Assembly: GCA_001655205.1 (NCBI GenBank)
Contig: LPNZ01009482.1
Span: 1-43,248 of the forward strand
Origin: Lenisia limosa
Lineage: Eukaryota; Breviatea
Direction: 5' to 3'
DNA: 43,248 nt
In this document: in pieces, positions 11,072-20,446 of the stretch
Layout of the letters: every line of letters starts with the position of its first letter
How positions within the stretch are numbered: position 1 is the stretch's first letter
Program-made: the position numbers and the translations under genes
The notes under the pieces: model-generated
What the model was told of the DNA's origin: nothing
What the model saw: only the letters and a program-made list of their open reading frames with translations
Databases searched by the model: none

Positions 11072-11393
11072 ATTACATCATCAAGCAGTAGGTCCTCAAG
11101 CAAAAGATAAAACAGTGATACATGATATACAAATGATACATCATATCACTTTTTGGATCATTTTCACATGTGTGAACTATTATTTTCCACGCAGTGATAT
11201 GACACCTCTTATTTGCTCCTATGATAATTGACCGACACGTCTCAATGATACTCTGATACACTCGGGATGAACCCTCGTGTTATAATCGTTCACCATTTCG
11301 ACTTGAAAGTCGGTCATGATCACATCACAAGTGGATATGAGTGAACATATCACATCGAGGTTTTTTGAGTAATTCGGTGACTCTTTCCCAGGC

Positions 11394-11523
11394 CGACATT
11401 CTTCGGCTCTGTGCAACCCATCTGGTCAACCTGCAGAAGGAAGTTATTGCAGCAGCATCAATGCGGGACGTCATTGTTGCTGCTCTCGATAAATGTGTTG
11501 AGGGTGTACGTCTCTTAGTATAG
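11394..11523 (+). CDS. Possible orphan exon, helical protein fragment
   Basis: A strong acceptor (gactctttcccag) is followed by an open frame ADILRLCATHLVNLQ, then KEVIAAASMRDVIVAALDK, ending CVEGVRLLV and TAG. It reads as amphipathic helices. No upstream exon was joined with confidence. The opposite strand is also partly open, so direction is uncertain. Confidence 0.3.
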
Positions 11524-11608
11524 TGAAGGGGGGGCATGATGGAACGGCGGAGCTACAAGGCAAATGATGACTCAATTTCGGTCAAATGAAATATTGACCT
11601 TTTCTATT

Positions 11609-11751
11609 TAGGAACCGTTCGGGTACACAAATTTTTCATTTTTTTTAAGTACCTACTCAAGAGGATGTACCTAAAAATTAGTAACCCTAATGCCAACTTT
11701 AAAATTATTACGTAAATGTATGTACAATACGTGTACCCGAACGGTCCCTTA
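11609..11751. mobile_element. Inverted-repeat element D
   Basis: Left end ggaaccgttcgggtacac is mirrored by gtgtacccgaacggtccc at the right. The interior is AT-rich. Total length is about 140 bp. Only one copy is seen in the window, so calling it mobile rests on the terminal repeats. Confidence 0.75.
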
Positions 11752-12259
11752 TACTGCCCTGACTTGACTCAGCGATGGGACACGAAGCTGACATTCCTAA
11801 CCAAGCTACCACTACGCCTTTGGTGAACCTCAAGTATGGAGGGGAGTTTTGAAGCTTCATTCTGAAAAAAGACAGAATTTCTCGGGATATCTTTGATTAC
11901 TATCGATATTGTATGGGCCTTGTATGATGTTGTTGAAGAAATTTGATGAACTGGTTTCACTTTGTTGTGGTTTAAAATATGAAATATTTTTCTTCAGTTA
12001 ACTTGTTTTTTTTTTGTATTTATCGATATGTATGGACATATTGAGATATGATATCATATCATATCACTCTTGTAAAACCTCCAAACATATCAAGACCAAT
12101 CCATTGGGTTCTGTTAGGACAAGGGTTAATCGATGGTGCTTTAAAATCTGAGGAAATCAGAATCTTTACTAAAGTAATGGTTTTGAAGAGCACAATAATA
12201 TCTCCATGATATCTATTGGTGAATAACCCAGGTTCACAGATAAGTTGGAAGGCTTTCAT

Positions 12260-12698
12260 TTAGGTCAAAATATCGGACTCTATCGTTGATAGTTCCATGA
12301 GTCTTTTTATGACGAAGTCCAATTGACCATTAAGAAAAGCTCCACGCTTGGCAGAACCGCTTGTTTCTAGTATCCAGACATTCACGTTCCCTTTCATGGA
12401 CCAAGCAACTCCAACTTCATCAGTTCCACTAATCACTCCAACAAAGTATGATCAATATCCCTTTTATAGCACTAATGTTCCGTCTTGAATAATATGGTAT
12501 ACAATACATACAGATGTCTGTCAGGGGAACAGATACCCTGGGTTTGTTTGAATACTCTCTGAATAACTTGCCATGTAGTTTCACGCTGGGGGCCTTGCCA
12601 TCCCAGCCTTTGTCCAGCCTTCCAAGCATCCCAATGACGTCTATTGATGCCCCGGGTACGAAATGGATTGTTTTGGATAGTTTTGAATTTGCTTCCAT
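12260..12698 (-). CDS. Unrecognised two-exon protein, about 120 residues
   Basis: Exon 1 is 12698-12512 (ATG, MEANSKLSKTIHFVPGAS); exon 2 is 12435-12260, ending in TAA after STIESDILT. The donor is the canonical gtatgt, the phase is 1, and the sum is 363 nt. The middle reads GTDEVGVAWSMKGNVNVWI then LETSGSAKRGAFLNGQLD, alternating hydrophobic and small residues like a beta-sheet domain. No family was recognised. Further 5' exons are possible because the start lies just after an acceptor-like aacag. A plus-strand frame at 12514-12816 overlaps it and is treated as its shadow. Confidence 0.5.
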
Positions 12699-13634
12699 TT
12701 CACCTGTTCATTTTCACAAGGTTGAACCGTCTTTTCAACGCAATGAGACTATGCTCACAAATCTGACCTTCAGGCTCCGCGGTGTCCAATATTCAGCTTG
12801 TTACGCAGTGCGATAACGAGCCACTGAACCTTCAAGAACTTCACCACCCCCATGCTTTAGAATCAAGTTAGTGAAATGATCAGCAGCATTTCTCATTTCT
12901 ATTTGTCAAATAAAAGTGTCCCATCTCACATTTCATGTATAACAAGTATTTCCCTGATGTCAGGAAAAATATCTCTATTTTTCGAAGATTGATTATTTTT
13001 TATTTTTTTTCAGATCCCTTGTAACATTTTTGGTAACGTAGTATTACTATCCTATGAACATATCACCAACAACAGACGGGATCTCCCTGCCCCCTCTTTC
13101 TGCCCAACCTGTTGCCCAGACTGTCACTAAAAATATGACTCTCAGATGATCAAGAAATCGGTATGCTCTGGTATTTGTTTCAATCCTTTTATTTAATCTG
13201 CTTTAATAACCAGTGTCAGGATTCCTTTTCACATTCAGGAAGTACTGATGAATCATGACTTGCAAGTTACAATTACAACTGTTCTCTAACTCTATTTAAA
13301 TGTTCCTGTTTCACTGTTTCTTGCACATAAGGCTGTTTGCATGTTGATTGAATGCTGGTACACTGTTTTACCTTCTTTTGTGTGGTGGTATGCCATCTCG
13401 GGTGTAAGTGTGTATGATTTCCTCCAAATCGGTTCTCGACATTTGTTTGACCCAGCAGTGTAATAAGAATATGAGAAAGTCAGCAAAAAGACAAAGTTAA
13501 AAAGTTACAAAGACTGGGACCGATACTTTAGTATTATTCCTCCATTCCAAACTGGGGCGCTGGGACAAACATACTCCAACAATTAGTGATCAATTTCACT
13601 TATTATCGGGATATTTCCACACCTGTGCAACCAG
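12699..13634. other. Stretch without a resolved gene
   Basis: AT-rich. A possible coding segment near 13058-13124 starts with ATG and reads MNISPTTDGISLPPLSAQ, but could not be spliced to the exons at 13635 onward with a consistent phase. Otherwise nothing recognisable. Confidence 0.5.
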
Positions 13635-14468
13635 CATTGGCTTTCAAATCATCCCCAGATCCCAAAATCATAAATGAAAACAATAAACAAACCAGGCGAA
13701 TTCATGTCGGTATAGCAGAAACTGACTATATTATTTTGACAAAGTATAATTTCAAAAAAGTATCACTACTTAATAGTTGTATAAAAATCAGCAGAGTGTG
13801 ATTTTCCTTGCGAGTTTTTCAGCACTTCTTTGGAGAACTTAAAATTAAAGACTACATCATCACTCTACTCTGTACCATCATAATTGCCTTTAGGTGAAAA
13901 TTCAGATGTAACAAGTCAGAAAGTGACTCGCTTTGTCACCGTTTTCAAACTGCATTTATATCTTCCCTGAATGATTGGTGAACAAGATATTTTAAAATCA
14001 ATAACAGTTCAGCGAACTTATCAAAGTGATTAATCATGAGTCATGACTTCGCGGTTATTCAGTTCGCAAGGAGTTCGAGCGGAACATGCGGCAATCTCCA
14101 TTTTATGGCGGGTTCACGGTTACAGGTAACTTCAGAAAACTAGTTGTCAGGTGTGCCTTGAAAAGACTACTATCATTAAATATATATCCAATTCCACTGC
14201 ACTTCGAATACATTTTCAGTATAAACAAAAAATGTAGGCGGTACACTTATGACATGATTGTGCTTATTCTACTCACAACTTCAAACATGACATCATTCAA
14301 CAATAAAATAGGTTTGATAACTGTAAGATTTTTTGTATAATACTTATAAATTTATCATTTATTCCCAGTGTACTTGTAATATGAACAAAATTTCAAGTTG
14401 ACACCATACTTTGATTTTCACATTGGCAGAAGGATGATTTGGAATGGAAATGGGAATCAAAATATTGA
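13635..14468 (+). CDS. Unrecognised gene, four 3' exons
   Basis: Exons 13635-13709, 13792-13871, 14063-14125 and 14430-14468 (TGA) join with consistent phases. They read LAFKSSPDPKIINENNK, AECDFPCEFFSTSLENLK, FARSSSGTCGNLHFM and KDDLEWKWESKY. The 5' end was not found. An alternative chain through the same splice sites in other frames would give a membrane-type sequence continuing into 14614; the chain given here is more protein-like and ends in its own stop. Confidence 0.4.
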
Positions 14469-14613
14469 ATACCCAAGGTTTGCAAGGTAACCTACATAAT
14501 TGTCACATTTTTTCCTTCTTTGATGAAATACATATAAAATTTGAAAACAAAAAATGCTTGGTTATTTCTAATGATCTAGTCTGTTTGATGTAATTGCATG
14601 CTTATCAAACGCT

Positions 14614-14935
14614 ATGATGCCGCTCCAAGCCTCAACTAGAACAGATGCAAATCAAAGAGAATTCGAGAACTTCCATGACGATTACCTGCTGGTTTCACAG
14701 CTTCGCTCAAGTATTCAAAATTATGTGAGGAATATTATATTTTATTAAAGTTTTGTTTAGGCTTGGACTGCTGTCTCATTCTCTTGATTGTTTTGAATTT
14801 CTCAATAACCTGTTTTAGAATGATAGAACCGATGTTATTTCTCTTTCATTGAAGGAATTCCACACCCCTGTCACAGAAACTCTCTTTGCTCATGAAAGTT
14901 ATGAGCAGGACTTTGACGAAGTCTACCAGTTTTAG
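14614..14935 (+). CDS. Unrecognised two-exon acidic protein, about 75 residues
   Basis: Exon 1 is 14614-14724, starting with tandem ATG codons and reading MMPLQASTRTDANQREFENF; the donor is gtgagg. Exon 2 is 14819-14935, read in phase 0 and ending FDEVYQF then TAG. The product is hydrophilic and acidic without membrane segments or motifs. An upstream extension in frame from an acceptor at about 14579 cannot be excluded. Confidence 0.45.
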
Positions 14936-15155
14936 AATAGTGCTATTTTCTTGTAATGATAATTTTTTAAAAAAATAACTATAATTTGTAAATATCTTTG
15001 GTACTACCTGATTCTTGTGCTCATTTGAAATGGAATGGATGATAATTGACGTGATGTTATGTGTATGACTATTTACCAACAAGAATAACTAGTAGTTGAT
15101 CTTATGCATATTAATTGAAAAAAACAAAACACCGAATCCGCTTACTGACTCGGAT

Positions 15156-15453
15156 TCAAGTTGAAAAGTGCAATAGTGCAAAATAGAAGTGAGTTATCCA
15201 GGAAGAGTTGTGGCTTGTATTGCATTTTCAGCTTCCTTTTCACCGGAAAGTGTTTTCACCGCGTAGAAGAGCTCGCCATTACAGTAGCTTTACTCTCCTC
15301 CCAGCGTATCTAAATTCAAATCTAACTCAAAATATATAGAAACCTACAAACCATAGGTCCAAGAATAATTTCATGAGATGAAGGGGCATCTTCAGCAAAG
15401 ACAAGAGCGCTGCTCCAAAACAAAATAAAAATGACTGCAATCCTTGTGAACAT
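15156..15453 (-). CDS. Possible small secreted protein, three exons, 69 residues
   Basis: Exon 1 15453-15352 begins MFTRIAVIFILFWSSALVFA, a good signal peptide with a likely cut before EDAPSS. Exons 15309-15260 and 15213-15156 (TGA) follow with consistent phases. The tail after HNSSWITH is hydrophobic and could be a GPI-type signal. The short length and the weak third acceptor keep confidence low; the signal-peptide exon is the best part. Confidence 0.35.
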
Positions 15454-15989
15454 AATGACCAACCCGTGGGAAAATAAATGACATAGTCATTTATTTCGGT
15501 TAGGCTTCTATATGTCTGCAAACGGAAGAAAAAACGGAAAACGGAAGTTGATACAGGCAAACGGCATAAGTGGAAGACGGAAGAACGGAAGTGGGGACAA
15601 ATGATCTAACTGATCGACTTTTAAACAAGTGGTCTCTACCCCATCCAATCCCCTGGTTCTAATATATTAACTGCCATCCAGTTCAGAGTTTAGCGCAGAA
15701 GCAGAAGATTATATAAAGGAAGCTGGAAGAATATTAGAACCGGATTAGAAGGTAAGAAGGTGCCCTCAGACCGCCATCTCTCCCACTCCCAACCTGACCT
15801 CCGCTTANNNNNNNNNNNNNNNNNNNNNNNNNNNNNNNNNNNNNNNNNNNNNNNNNNNNNNNNNNNNNNNNNNNNNNNNNNNNNNNNNNNNNNNNNNNNN
15901 NNNNNNNNNNNNNNNNNNNNNNNNNNNNGTGCTCCCAATCAAACACTCATCTTGGGTAATACATATATATTTATTTATCCCTAGCACTC
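15454..15989. other. Upstream region of the triple-Rho gene, with gap
   Basis: No convincing exon is visible. It contains N bases at 15808-15928. The promoter of the plus-strand gene starting at 15990 should lie here or in the gap; no core element could be picked out. Confidence 0.5.
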
Positions 15990-18900
15990 ATGCAGAATCT
16001 CAAACTTCTTCTTCTTGGAGATGGAGCAGGTCTGTCTCTTCGGCTTTAGTTCATCATTCTGATCAGCACAGAGATAATAATACAACCTTAAACATGCAGT
16101 CATAACATTTACATGTTTAGTTGGTAAGACATGTCTTTTGATTTCGTACACAACCAACTCCTTCCCTGGCGAATACATTCCGACAGTGTTCGACAATTAC
16201 TCCGCAAATGTGATGCTTGAAGGGAAGCCCTACAATGTCGGGGTATGCAGGCTGTTCTGAGTTCAAACTTTCTGGTTTTGAGCAAGTTAGTCAAAAGTGT
16301 ATCAATCCATCCTCTGGATATTCGGTGTTGGAATGAAGGCCTGTTTTTGCTTTGACACCAGCAGCTTTGGGACACAGCAGGGCAAGAAGACTATGACCGT
16401 CTCCGGCCCCTGTCGTATCCGAACACGGATGTGTTCCTGGTGTGCTACTCGGTGTTCTCAAGGTGGGCAATGCCCCAATAAAGAGCTCTTCGGGTGACCT
16501 TGCAAGAGTATATGATATGATATACTCTATATCATATACTATGATGTAGAAATACTACTAATATATTCCTCATTGCTTTGGCGAACATTTCTTATTTTTG
16601 TCCCCTCTTTTATTATTCATTATATATCGAGACTGGACTTTACTTTGTAGATCGTCGTTTGAAAACTTGGACAAATGGATTGCTGAAGTTGGAGAGGGGC
16701 ACTAGTGTTGCTAATGCAAAGAAATAACACGTTCAGGTGAACCAGCACATGCCTGATAACCGCATCTTGATTGTTGGACTCAAATCAGACTTGCCTAGAA
16801 ATGTAAGGGCTCCAACATTCTTGCAAAACAGACTGTTTTTTGTGCTATACATAGTATCATCCATAAATAATATCTCTATTTTGTACTTCTTTTCATTTCT
16901 GAGTTTTCCCCTTGAAGTTGGATTGTCTTTTAAAGGCACCAGTTCAAATCCATTTATGATCTTGCATGTGGCAAATTATCAAGATTAATTGTGAAAAATA
17001 GGTTCTGATTTAATTTGACATCAGCAGTTGCAATAATTGTTGTAAAAGCACTGCTTTTGGATGGGCCAAAAGAAATATGGTCCTAAATGCGTATCGTTTC
17101 CCTTGTCTTGATTCAATACATGTTTTTTTAAAAAAAAACTAATTATCAGGTTCCGACGCAAGAGGCCCGCGACTGGTGCCGACGGTTCGGATACCCGTTC
17201 GTTGAGTGCAGTGCGCTAACCCAGGCCGGGGTCAAGGACGTGTTTGACAAGGCTATTGATGTGGCAACCGAGGTTGGTCTGTTTCATAGTGGTCGTGAAA
17301 TAATGATTCAAAGGCGAATGTCACGTATTGTATTTGGGGCTCCGTGCTTTTTCAGTGACGTTCGTTTCAGTTTTGTTATTCTAAGCTTTCGCCCACATGC
17401 TCTTGAATGAACTATTGGAGGTGATGATTGACATTGTAGGAGAAGGGAACGAAAAAGCGGAAGAAAAAGAGCAAGAAGGAAGCCAAGCCAAAGATTAAAG
17501 CTTCAGAGAAGAAAATTGCAGCGTGAGTTGAGATACTGTCATATGCTGTTTTTTCGACTTTTGATTTTTCCATCACACTTCAGCAACCTCAAAAAACTTG
17601 ATCATGCAAAACTTGTCTTTGTTGGTGATGGTGGAGGTAAGCAAAACTTCGCTTTGTCAAATCGTTCCAACTCCTTCAGCTGGTAAAACAAGCTACATGT
17701 ACACATATGCATCTGGCTCGGCCCCTATGGAGTACATTCCCACCGTTTTTGATAGTTACTGCGCCACGGTACCGATTATGGGCGAGCAAGTCACTATTTC
17801 AGTGAGTGTGGCTCGGGAGTTCAAAATCAAGTATCTTTTTGTGATTAAAATAATTGAGTTGAGATCGGCGCGCCTTTGATTTTGGTACAGTTTGGTATAT
17901 TAGTATGAAACTAGAAGTTGCAAAACTGGAAATAATGTTCAACATTCGAGTATTAGATAAGCTTAATGTTCTTTGTTACAAATGAAACGACTAATAGATA
18001 AGCTTAATGTTCTTTGTTACAAATGAAACGACTAATTGTTATTCTGACCGTAAGCTTTGGGACACTGCGCATAACGAAGACTACGACCGACTCCGCCCCT
18101 TATCGTACCCCGAAACGACCTGCTTTATTGCGTGCTATGCGGTCAACAATAGGTTAGCAAACATTAAACTACCTCCACTCATACATTCTGTGACTTACCA
18201 TTACAGTGAATCTTTCAAGCGGGTGTTTGACAAGTGGATTCCTGAGGTTTGTGAACTGAAGAATTGTCAAACTCTTATCATGAACTGAAGAAATGCCGTA
18301 CTCATGTGTTCTTATCACCCAGGTGTTGTATCACTGTCCCGGTACCCCTGTCATTGTTCTTGGGCTTAAATCGGAGGTAGACGACAGACAAGTAAGGTGG
18401 TGCACATATCATATTCTGGCCTTTATCGTCTAACTGGGCCTCAAAATCTTTCATATTCCTAAAGCGCATTTGTTACACCGTCCCCCCAGGTAACTATTGA
18501 AGAAGCGAAGAAAATGTGCCACCAGGCAAAAGTCGGATACTTTGAGGTCAGTGTTCTAATTCAGGGTCAAGTTCACTCATCTCCTATTCTCCTTCTATTT
18601 ACCCCATCAGTGCTCACACTCTATTTACCCCATCAGTGCTCACACTCTATTTACCCCATCAGTTCTCATCACATGCTATTTACCCTATCAGTGCTCATCA
18701 CATGCTAACACAGATGTCAAGGAAGCCATGAATCAAATTCTGATGGGTATGCCACGATATTTTCTCGGGAGGGCTTCACTTCGTTTTGATAAAATATTAA
18801 GCCCTAGGGTGGGAGGGTGCATGTCGTGCTATTTTCGAAAATAACAACAATGATTCAAAACATCTGATAAGTCAAATATGACCAACCTGCTGCCTTTATT

Positions 18901-20383
18901 CATCGCGACAATTGACCCTGAGAGTCGTGCTGTAAGTGAACTTCACGATTCTAGTGGCTGGGGGAGGCAAGACTGAGGAGCCGAAGAAAGCCAAACCAGC
19001 TCCTTCATCCAAGTTGGTGGGGTGTCGCTTTACTCTTCTGAGTTTCTTTTGGAAAGTTTGAGCGTTTCTTTCGTTCATTCATATAATAGAAAAAGCAGCA
19101 AATTCCTCATCCTTTCAAGGGACTACTTGCTCAAAGTCTCATCTGATGAAACGGCTATGCCTATTGCCACGTCATCAATCAAAAAAGCGGCTAAGACCAG
19201 AAAGGCACTTGTTCTGTCTCCAAATGAACAGATCGAAGTTGCTGTATTCGCCCCCGAATTCGGTGGGGGGTGCGATATTGTTACATTCTTCAAATGACAA
19301 TCCAAGCCCTCATTTGTTTGAGACTTATGAAGACTACTGGTTTGACTTTTGACCATATTCCCTGTTCCTAGGGTTTCACTTCGGTAGAAAAGATGTAGCT
19401 TCTCACGCAATCAGAGAAATTCAGCAAAGTGTTTGGAGAGCCGAAAGCCTTCTCCTTCGATGTCGGCAATCTGACATATGTCAACTGCTCCCGTAGGCGG
19501 AGTGGAAAAGGGGAAATTGGGTAGAACAGAATGATACGTCACTGATGTGGGTAAATGGAACAACAATATTTAAGAACTCTCGAGACATCAGCTTTCTCCC
19601 ATGTGTTAATCCAGCTTAGACGGCCGACATGATGAGTATTGCAACTTTGGAGTCAGTTTGGTAGTTCACGAAGGAGACATGGAGACGTGGACCCAAGCTG
19701 TTCACTCCATGATGGCCAATGTGGTAGGCCTTTTGTGACGTCGGGTCCCACAAATGTTCTAATGCTCTTGAATAATCTCTACAATATCAAGCTTTTTGGA
19801 ACAGGGGGTGAATGTGTATTGAATTTAGTAGTGATTGTTTAAACCAATATCCTACCCACAAGACTCACATCTTCAGCCCCACAGTGTTTTCAGCGGCCAA
19901 CACCTTTTCACTATTAACTTCAAAAAGCAAAGCACTGCTGTTGATGATATGAACCCTCGAGAAATGGTCTGTTGCAAAAGCTATCACTATTACTATAATG
20001 TCGTCTCATGAGATGGGCTTTATTGCAGAAAATGACAGATTTTTAGGATTTCCAGGTGAAGTATGAGAAGTTTTGTGCCGAAGCTGGGTTGACAATCATA
20101 GAGGTGCGTGGTTAAGTTTTTGTTGCAGAGTCGATTTGAAATTTTTTAAACGTGATCGTGGGATATTGTAGTTACTCCTCCTTATGCTTAAGACAAGAAA
20201 TCATAACCCACAAATCCATCTAATTTGCTCCAGAGATCAGGTACAATTGAGGGTTCGCTTTTCAAAGCCATAGGAGACAGAACAATGGGGGATTTCAGTG
20301 GGTGGTGGTGTCATAATACAGAAACGATGAATATACTCTCCTTTCAGTTGAATAACTCTCCGATTAGCTCTCTTTTCAATTGA
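15990..20383 (+). CDS. Triple-domain Rho/Rac-family GTPase protein, 21 exons, 585 residues
   Basis: Exons: 15990-16029, 16121-16242, 16365-16462, 16651-16687, 16737-16802, 17150-17272, 17440-17522, 17584-17636, 17680-17801, 18055-18152, 18207-18246, 18323-18391, 18490-18546, 18692-18746, 18955-19021, 19090-19262, 19430-19492, 19620-19723, 19877-19966, 20056-20103, 20234-20383. The sum of 1758 nt is in phase throughout. Domain 1 (about 1-162) has [42 protein letters not shown] and ECSAL: a Rac/Rho switch that should bind and hydrolyse GTP, but without the Rho insert helix. A Lys-rich linker leads to domain 2 (about 178-354), with GDGGAGKT but DTAHNED (catalytic Gln lost), LKSE and SSH. Domain 3 (about 405-560) lacks all nucleotide motifs yet keeps matching intron positions. 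There is no CaaX box. Least certain are exons 15-16 and the end. Confidence 0.87.
17955..18036. repeat. 41-bp perfect tandem duplication in an intron
   Basis: The unit agataagcttaatgttctt and the following 22 bases occur twice back to back, at 17955-17995 and 17996-18036, just before the acceptor of the domain-2 exon at 18055. The copies are identical, so the duplication is recent. Confidence 0.97.
18595..18691 (+). repeat. Repeated 3' splice-site tract
   Basis: The motif ctatttaccccatcag recurs so that possible acceptor AGs fall at 18609-18610, 18635-18636, 18661-18662 and 18690-18691. Domain 2 continues in frame from the last one. Using the first would add 81 nt in frame without a stop. 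Confidence 0.9.
18770..18806. mobile_element. MITE family A, internally deleted remnant
   Basis: Only gggcttcacttcgtttt and aagcccta remain, about 37 bp in all, in the intron between domains 2 and 3 of the triple-Rho gene. Confidence 0.75.
19369..19392. mobile_element. MITE family A, terminal fragment
   Basis: Sequence tagggtttcacttcggtag matches one terminus only. It lies in an intron of the triple-Rho gene. Confidence 0.6.
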
Positions 20384-20446
20384 ATAGCTCTTCTTTCAGT
20401 TGATTAACGCTAAATAGCTCTACTTCCAATTGATTGACTGGTTCAG
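20336..20446 (+). repeat. Degenerate repeats resembling 3' splice sites
   Basis: About five degenerate units of the form ctcttctttcagttgaata lie between the third Rho domain and the WD40 coding region. The last ends in ggttcag, used as the acceptor of the first visible WD40 exon. Whether this is an intergenic spacer or an intron is not settled. Confidence 0.7.

Larger units (their letters stand above)
10686..12259. other. Mobile-element-rich stretch with one possible exon
   Basis: This 1.6-kb stretch holds three inverted-repeat elements (10735, 10973, 11609) and one possible coding exon at 11394-11523. Palindromic atatgatatcatatc occurs near 12048. No complete gene could be assembled. Confidence 0.6.

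Noticed and set aside
12514-12816. 100-codon plus-strand frame
   Set aside because: It overlaps exon 1 of the minus-strand gene 12260-12698, which has a canonical donor and a matching second exon.
13823-14125. Alternative plus-strand exons reading a hydrophobic segment (YIITLLCTIIIAF)
   Set aside because: Phases also fit, but the competing frame through 13792-13871 and 14063-14125 gives more typical soluble-protein sequence and its own stop.
18514-18708. Plus-strand frame of 64 codons through the repeated acceptor tract
   Set aside because: It includes an intron of the triple-Rho gene; the donor gtcagt at 18547 ends the real exon.
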